From NCBI RefSeq assembly GCF_032854445.1, contig NC_088304.1:27661732-27725731 (forward strand): a stretch of 64,000 bases of DNA, written 5' to 3'. Position numbers and translations under genes: made by a program. Source of the stretch: Liolophura sinensis. Its lineage: Eukaryota > Mollusca > Polyplacophora > Chitonida > Chitonidae. Below are positions 58,401 through 64,000 of this stretch, piece by piece. The stretch's first letter is position 1; each line of letters starts with the position of its first letter. The notes below the pieces were generated by a model. It saw only the letters and a list, made by a program, of their open reading frames with translations, did no database searches and had not been told where the DNA came from.

Positions 58401-61400
58401 TTGGTGCCCAGCAGTAGTATATTAAAGTCATACAGAGGTGTTCAAGGTATGCTTATGGAACAAGACAGAGCTGTGAAAGTATACGTAATCACAGCCCCAC
58501 GAAGCTAGTGTGTTAGGAATGCAATACATTTTTGGAAAAAATAACTCACATCTATACTCTAACCACAGTCTATGGCCGCTTTTCGAGTCATGGGTAAAGA
58601 GCAAAATCTCCACATTGCCGCTCATTGTAAACGTCAAGTCCTTCTGAGCCGTTCTGTCAAACTTCATGCCCATGCCGTTTTTTTTCACTTCACGGATTTT
58701 GACGAAGAGCTTTCCCGGATCATCCCGAAGGAGATACTCTCTCACAGAAAAGTCCACATTATAGCCAGGTGGCGCCTCGATCGTCCACAGACATACGGAG
58801 CTTCCGGTAATGAGTGCGGGATATCCTGGACTGGCGATGTAGCGTTTGTCATTCGAGACGGCAATTCCGGTGTCACTACAATTGCCTTCAACAGCTGCAT
58901 CTGCAATTAAAATTTACAAACGCAAGATCATGTTATAATCAGATTCGTGGATACATAATATAAAGGGACAGATCAGACTGCCACTGAGGACAGCGTGCTA
59001 ACACTCAGGCTCCATTAATGCATTTTATCAGGTTTTAATTACAACACTAAAGTATCAGACGTAATTTTATATTTCCTTGATCGGTGATTTACGCCATTAT
59101 CAACATTTTTCCCTAGTAATACTACTGGGGCCAGCATTGTGGAAGGAGAAAATGTGTAAGGGTCCGGGGGAAACCCAGGCACATAAGCAGTTTGCTGGAA
59201 GATCTTCCCACTTACGACCAGTTGACATGGGCTAGACTTGAACTCACAGCGACAGCATTGGTGAGAGGCTCCTGAGTCAATGCGTCGAGCTTACACGTTA
59301 TTCAGTCGGCCGCGGAGGCCCCGTGATATAATGAAGACTGTGGTCGCATAAAATATCTCGCTATTACTGCTTAACCGATACGTATTACAAGTTTAAACGT
59401 AAGCTGTAGTTAATGAAAATTACGTCGTAAGTAATAGTTATTACAATAAAGGCTTATAAATAATCCACAGTAACAGGAAAGGAAATTACCCTATCATATA
59501 TCTTATTCATATTCGTAAAGAATAGCGTAACAATATATAATTACAATCCCAAGAGAAGGTGGTATACAGCGCAGAACTGTCATATTCTGCTATCACTACT
59601 TATTTTTCCGATTCGCATAATGGGAACAATTTTGCGAACCACAATGACCCCATTGCACGGCAAGAAATTAAATATCTTTCACCGTTTGATGGCGACTCAC
59701 GTCCTAGCTTGAATGACAGTGCTTTTCTTGTAATATCAGTGTACCCTGGAATCGTGATCATGAAAGCTTCACAATTTTAGTCCGAACAATTGCAGGCTAT
59801 AAATGTTTAACATTGCATCCCATGTGCATTTTAGGTAAGTCTTATTACATTGACCTGGGACGTTCATTATGTTTGGCGGCTTGTATGTGAATGTCAGTTT
59901 TGACTGCCTAGATTTAGTGTCTCATTATATACCAGGTTTTATTTTGCTTTAAACACATGCGGCAAAAAACTTTAATGCAGACGTAGAAACGCAATTCATA
60001 GATGAAACCTCGAAACTGTCGGCGAAGGCTTATGGGAAGGTGAAAATGCTCCACACTGGCATGTGAGATTTGATAGTTATATAAGCGGGATGCACGGGGA
60101 AAATCCTACACGACTCTGGAACATCTCTTATCCCAGCTACTAAGAATGTTCATTTCGGCTATCGTTCAACACGTGGACAAAATTAGCCTCTCATCTAACC
60201 CAGAACCTCTGCAAGGAACAGATACACAGAGACCTCCATTTCGATTTAAAACCGTGGTTTGCTGGGATGACGTAATCTGGCCAACTGTGGTTATATTTAG
60301 TTGTAATAGTCTAAGCCCATTCGTCGATATTGGTGGTACTGGCGCAAGTGTTTGGGAGATCCGCTACACAAAAATCGCCCAGACCATAATATGAACGGAC
60401 AGATCCCGCCACTAGACACTGGGAACCCTGCGGATAGTTTTTAGACTTCTCGGTGTGGATAAAGACATTTGTCATCATCAATACAAATAACTGTTGTACA
60501 CACATTGACTTAAGATATAAAGTAACGGAGAACCTGTGGTAAGATATTCAAATTTCGGTTTGAAGCCAATACCTTAATCCCATGGTGCACACAAGTAACG
60601 GTCTCAAGCATTACAAAAAAGCGGGCAACCAAATCCAGTTTGTTACATGAACGCATTTAATTTTGTAAGTAGAGACGTTGGCCCAATTTAACATGACTGA
60701 TGAAGGGTTCCAGGACGTCGATTTTTCCATATGCCCGATAACTCCGGGGTGGCCAGTAATGCAATCTCAGTTCCTTGTCGCTCTTTCACCAGTCGCTCTA
60801 GTGTTTTTGCGCAGATTTTTTTCATTGGTCCAATGAGGCAATCTTAGATCGCATATGATTATTACTAGGACTTGGCATCATACTCGAACGATCGCCGCTC
60901 TTAAGATATGGATGAGAGCAAGCCGGTCCACCAACTGGAGCCAGTCCGTTGTTTATTTTTTATTCTCACGCATATACACTAGGCAAGGACAATTTTCTTT
61001 CTGGGAAGAATATCGATCTCTCTCAATTCCTTCGTTTGATTCCGGATTTCAATTAAAGAACAGTGAAATATTTTATTCATCTCAACTTCTGCAACTTCCT
61101 GCAGCTATATGTCGTGATTCGGATTCAAATTGAAAGCTCTTAGGAACGGTCCAGTGCTTGCAGGAAACTCGCCAACAAAGCATTCACACTATCTGCCAAA
61201 AAAACGTAGCGAGCCGAATACAAAACATCCGCTGATATGTTTAGATTCTCCAAACCTGAAGCAAACGCATTAAGACCAAGTTCCCATGCACAGTCTCCAA
61301 ACTCCAAGGCAACTGTGTCCGGAAGCTGTTGAGAGATGTCACATGCGTTTTGAGAGACTCTTTTCAAAACATTCGTGTATAGGATTGCACAGAAATAAAT

Positions 61401-61733
61401 GTTGATACAGTTTCCCATTACAGTTTGGACCTTCTAAAGTGTACTTACCAGAAATACAGGCGTAGCTGACAAAAACGACAGAAAGGATCTCTTCTTTCTC
61501 GGATTGCTCGTTGTGACTGGCACAGTACTTCCCATGAATTAACCAGAGGTCAGAGTTAGCACACACTTCTCGTCCTGAGCAAAGTCTCGTCACCTCTCGG
61601 TACGCGATCTCGTCACAATTCTGCCCTCCAGTTCTGCACATGACCTCTTTGATGAGGATGACACTGCCGGCCTCACAGTAAAATCCGGATTCTTCCACAT
61701 TGCACAAATTTAAGTCACATACGTCTTGGAGAC
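55054..61733 (-). CDS. Gene B: lectin-CUB-transmembrane receptor, seven 3' exons
   Basis: Reverse-strand paralogue of gene A, with exons 61449-61733, 58550-58900, 57811-57906, 57232-57348, 56861-56950, 56175-56253 and 55054-55411. All seven carry consensus splice sites and join in one frame with the same phases as gene A. The order is lectin-like domain, CUB, three stalk exons, transmembrane helix, cytoplasmic tail. About half the lectin residues match gene A, including the 12-residue run AYREVTRLCSGR. The gene is more compact than A because its introns are shorter. The signal-peptide exon should lie upstream (above 61733), but I did not find a convincing one before the window ends. Old divergence from A is likely, because only the exons align. 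Confidence 0.83.
55556..55990. repeat. Degenerate tandem repeat in the last gene B intron
   Basis: About seven irregular units on AGGACAAAGAGATAGCTTAC, ACATGTTGTCTGAAGTAGGA and CAAAACAGGACAGAGGGAAA. It lies wholly within the intron between the transmembrane and tail exons of gene B. Confidence 0.85.
56175..56253 (-). CDS. Gene B exon: transmembrane helix
   Basis: Exon of 79 bases, acceptor TTTGTCAG, donor GTAAGT, phase 1 in and phase 2 out. It encodes GITIAVVVCTIGIACCLAAI, then W and the basic end VMRKHR. It shares length, phases and the ACC-x-AAIW core with gene A's helix. Confidence 0.85.
56861..56950 (-). CDS. Gene B exon: stalk segment 3
   Basis: Exon of 90 bases, acceptor TTGATTATAG, donor GTGAGT, phase 1-1. 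It encodes YFTPGMTYPPTRSSPNVTK and a short end, PPNTG. It is Pro/Thr-rich with one sequon and corresponds to gene A 25663-25749. Confidence 0.7.
57232..57348 (-). CDS. Gene B exon: stalk segment 2
   Basis: Exon of 117 bases, acceptor CTGCTAAAG, donor GTAAGT, phase 1-1. It is very rich in Ser, Thr and Asn, with several N-glycosylation sequons (NSS, NNSS, NHT, NST). It ends STLTLLEGHTTERPSDA, aligning with STLTTLYEKSTRHKG of gene A. Its phase confirms that 24727-24840, and not the copy-1 exon at 12734, keeps the ancestral frame. Confidence 0.72.
57811..57906 (-). CDS. Gene B exon: stalk segment 1
   Basis: Exon of 96 bases, acceptor TTTGTCTCTTCAG, donor GTATGT, phase 1-1. It encodes VDDSSLEHLKLFPLPNRT, then TCGFPVMNTTTSTG. 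The single Cys and two N-glycosylation sequons are at the positions seen in gene A (23864-23959). Confidence 0.74.
58550..58900 (-). CDS. Gene B exon: CUB domain
   Basis: Exon of 351 bases, acceptor TTAATTGCAG, donor GTGAGT, phase 1-1, the same length as gene A's CUB exon. It contains NCSDTG, SPGYPALITG, CLW, the REYLLRDDPG turn and GHRLWLEYR. Only two Cys are present, as in A, so the missing second disulphide is ancestral to the pair. Confidence 0.85.
58901..61448 (-). other. Gene B lectin-CUB intron (2.5 kb)
   Basis: Bounded by donor GTAAGT at 61448 and acceptor TTGCAG at 58901. Contains the family 1 SINE at 59126-59326 and no other recognised feature. Confidence 0.75.
59126..59326 (-). 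mobile_element. SINE (family 1), reverse orientation, in gene B lectin-CUB intron
   Basis: Read on the reverse strand it starts CACGGGGCCTCCGCGGCCG and has TGAGTTCAAGTCTAGCCC and a body fragment. It lies between the lectin and CUB exons of gene B, in the same orientation as the gene, and lacks the 3' end. Confidence 0.8.
61449..61733 (-). CDS. Gene B exon: SUEL/rhamnose-binding-lectin-like domain
   Basis: Exon of 285 bases on the reverse strand, acceptor TTTTGCTTCAG, donor GTAAGT, phase 1-1. It has nine Cys at positions matching gene A, with GSVILI, CRTGGQNC, AYREVTRLCSGR, GKYC and VSYACIS. It is four residues longer than A, in the loop after GKYC. As in A, the canonical YGR and DPC motifs of rhamnose-binding lectins are not present. 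Confidence 0.76.
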
Positions 61734-62939
61734 CTGAAGCAAAATAAAGCAAAATATTAGTAGTCATTTGTTAATTTCATTGATGTGTAAGATCGTACTT
61801 AAGAATATTTCACGGCGGTATATGTGAGGTATATGTGTAAAAGGAACTGGCAAAAACCTTTCTAGCATGCCCCCTCATGTAACGTCACGACCGAACTGAA
61901 AAGGGCTGGATTTGGAAAGACGCTCTATCTTAAGACGCTGCGACCAGAGAAGCAATGAAGAAATATATTACTGTTAGAGGCTCAGTGCTGAGGATGACGC
62001 ACAGATTCATGTACACATATGACGGGGGATTTGGTCACTTGTCCTAAAACCGTGTGATTTATGCGATACTTATTTATTTACAGAGAATATAGACCTCTTT
62101 CAATCTAAGTAAAAAGATATAGTTACATCTTTTCTTGTGATTGTTGACTTGTTAAGCATTTTACTGAGTGCTGTAGAATGCTATGCCATTGTCACAACAG
62201 GCAGCTATTCATCAATTATATTTGAAAAAATGTTTGGGAAGGCTGTAGCCAAATGTCAAAACAAGACACAATAAGCATGAGACGTAAACCGATAAGGGAA
62301 GGACTGGCGAAGATCTGGTCATATGTTCATAATGAACCTGAATTGCCATGCAACATATATGTTGCATGTTTGTATACAATCCAGGCAATGAGACTCATAT
62401 CGAATATCTCGGTTTTATATTCAGATCTACCCTCGTGGCTACAACCCATATAACCACAACAACATTAAATTACTTGAACCACGTTACAAGCTAGAGCTTG
62501 GTTTGATGTTTTAAAGGAGTCTGTTAGACACACGCATTACTTACGACGTTACTTCTTCAGTTGGTTAAGAATTTACGTGAAGGGCTCATGGGAATGCACT
62601 TGAAAAGCTGTTTTCGGTTGACGAAGTGCTATCGAAACAGGGAGGCCTCGATCAAGACCAGACGCGCTTGCTTACGCTCAATTCAACAGGCCACCCACAT
62701 TAATTGTCAGCTGACATCATTTGTCCAATAAAAAACAAGAAAGCCCCTTTGACGAGAGTGAGCGAGACTGACTACATCACAAGACACGTTTTTCAGAAAA
62801 GACAGAAAACCCTACAGAGTATGTACCAAGATGAGCTGAAAATGAAGCATATGATAGAGATGGGTTTTTTTTTCCTACGGAGAAAAAGTTTATCACACCG
62901 ACTATAACTTGAATAGCTTGAATAAGAATGTGTTTTTCC
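61734..62939. other. Upstream of the gene B lectin exon; start exon not found
   Basis: Checked on the reverse strand for an ATG-led hydrophobic segment ending at a donor in phase 1. Donor-like sites near 62545 and 62675 have no suitable open frame before them. Confidence 0.4.
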
Positions 62940-63240
62940 TGTATTGCCGATGCAGAGTCTTGACTTTTTATAGGCAATACAAACTCGGCTTTCTATGGCC
63001 AATATAAACTCGGCTTTCTATGGCCAATACAAAGTCTGAGTTTTTCACGACTAATGCAAAATCTTGGCTTTTATGGCCAATACAATCTCTTGGCTTTTTA
63101 CGGCCAATACAAACTCTGAGCTATTTATGGCCAATACAAACTCTTGGCTTTTATGGCCAATACAAACGCTGAGCTTTTTAATGGCCAAAACAAACTCTGA
63201 GCTTTTTATGGCCAATACAAACTCTTGGCTTTTTATCGTA
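62940..63240. repeat. About 30-base tandem repeat, about 10 units
   Basis: Units of TATGGCCAATACAAACTCTT GGCTTTT with alternating CTTGGC and CTGAGC versions. The forward open frame with repeated ANTNS is an artefact. Confidence 0.93.
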
Positions 63241-64000
63241 CCAAATGGTGTTTATATTTCTTCAGCACCACTTGGCGAATGGCGCTTTACCATCAGAAAG
63301 CGGTAACATTGAATAGTTACGTCTCCATATGCATTATGACAGTTATGCGTCTTCGTGGGTTGTTTTAGAACCAGGTCTTTGACCATGCTATATGTGTGAG
63401 TTATATACGATTTTGATCTTCATTTATCATAATTATGTAAAGGTTTCCTCTCTACTTGATATTTGTCATGTTACACAAGGTCTATACAGGGTCTATTTAC
63501 ACACGCCTTCTAGTATAGTTGATTCCCGCGTATCCCCTTTCTCCCTGCATCTCACGCACCACCATCCCCATCCCCATCCCCATCTCAATCCAAGCCGTCC
63601 GGAAAATCTCTGTCTATCTTCCCCATCAGCAGGTTTCCTTCACTTCTCCCCGGAGGCCATGACGACCGACGGTGTTGACAGAGCGACCTCCACGCCGTCG
63701 TGGGAAGTTTTCCACCGTTATCGGTGTCCCCGCGGTTCGCTAATACACCGTGTCAGTTATATAACGAGCCTGGTTGATGTCGCTCTCTGTGACACAACCA
63801 AATGAGCGCTTTAACTGCCTGTCAAGAGTTTTAAAAACCCGGCCTCTATTTTTTTCAACGCTCTCTCATCTTGACGAGCGTTCTAATGAGAGATGGCTTA
63901 CCGATTAGGCCATTCTAGCACCCCATAACCTGCATCAGTTACAAGGAGATGTCTTGATAATGACGTCCGAGATACATTGACACCCTATATGACTTTTGGG
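63241..64000. other. Right end of the window; no gene supported
   Basis: Contains a short (CCCCAT)n run at about 63560-63584 inside an open frame (63392-63805) without recognisable domains. Confidence 0.4.

Noticed and set aside
63392-63805. 137-residue open frame with a His/Pro run
   Set aside because: The His/Pro run comes from a CCCCAT microsatellite; the rest matches nothing I recognise.

Overview
This is animal nuclear DNA: AT-rich, with short coding exons bounded by GT/AG introns, abundant tRNA-derived SINEs, minisatellites and microsatellites. SINE tails built from AAATAAATAAA, and one ending in a CACTCACTAACTCA-like tail, resemble families I associate with molluscan genomes. A bivalve or gastropod is my best guess, from pattern and not from a search. 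No prokaryotic features, CRISPR arrays, rRNA or intact tRNA genes were seen.

The coding content is a small family of type I membrane receptors, not assignable to a named gene. Each protein has, in order, a SUEL/rhamnose-binding-lectin-like domain, a CUB domain, a Ser/Thr/Pro-rich N-glycosylated stalk (three exons), one transmembrane helix and a cytoplasmic tail of about 120-130 residues with conserved Tyr-containing motifs. Gene A (+ strand) has exons at 18728-19000, 21940-22290, 23864-23959, 24727-24840, 25663-25749, 26106-26184 and 26503-26896. Gene B (- strand) has matching exons at 61449-61733, 58550-58900, 57811-57906, 57232-57348, 56861-56950, 56175-56253 and 55054-55411. The two lie tail to tail, about 28 kb apart, with the same seven exons and the same intron phases. 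Four of the seven exons are of equal or near-equal length (351, 96 and 79 bases exactly). The signal-peptide/start exon was not found for either gene.

The left part holds a large tandem duplication: 1698-13184 matches 13385-25176 at near identity, with exactly 200 N between them. It carries a second set of lectin, CUB and two stalk exons (6743-12848) but no transmembrane or tail exons. Its second stalk exon has one extra C, which breaks the frame. It may be a real truncated copy or a second haplotype placed in tandem by the assembler. The 200-base gap makes the second explanation serious.

The middle (26897-55053) is intergenic as far as I can see. It holds SINEs (one with a clear target-site duplication, one nested in another), 48-, 51- and about 60-base minisatellites, AT and CA microsatellites, and a degenerate cluster of GCGATGG-like repeats. 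The right end beyond gene B has a 30-base tandem array and nothing I recognise as coding.
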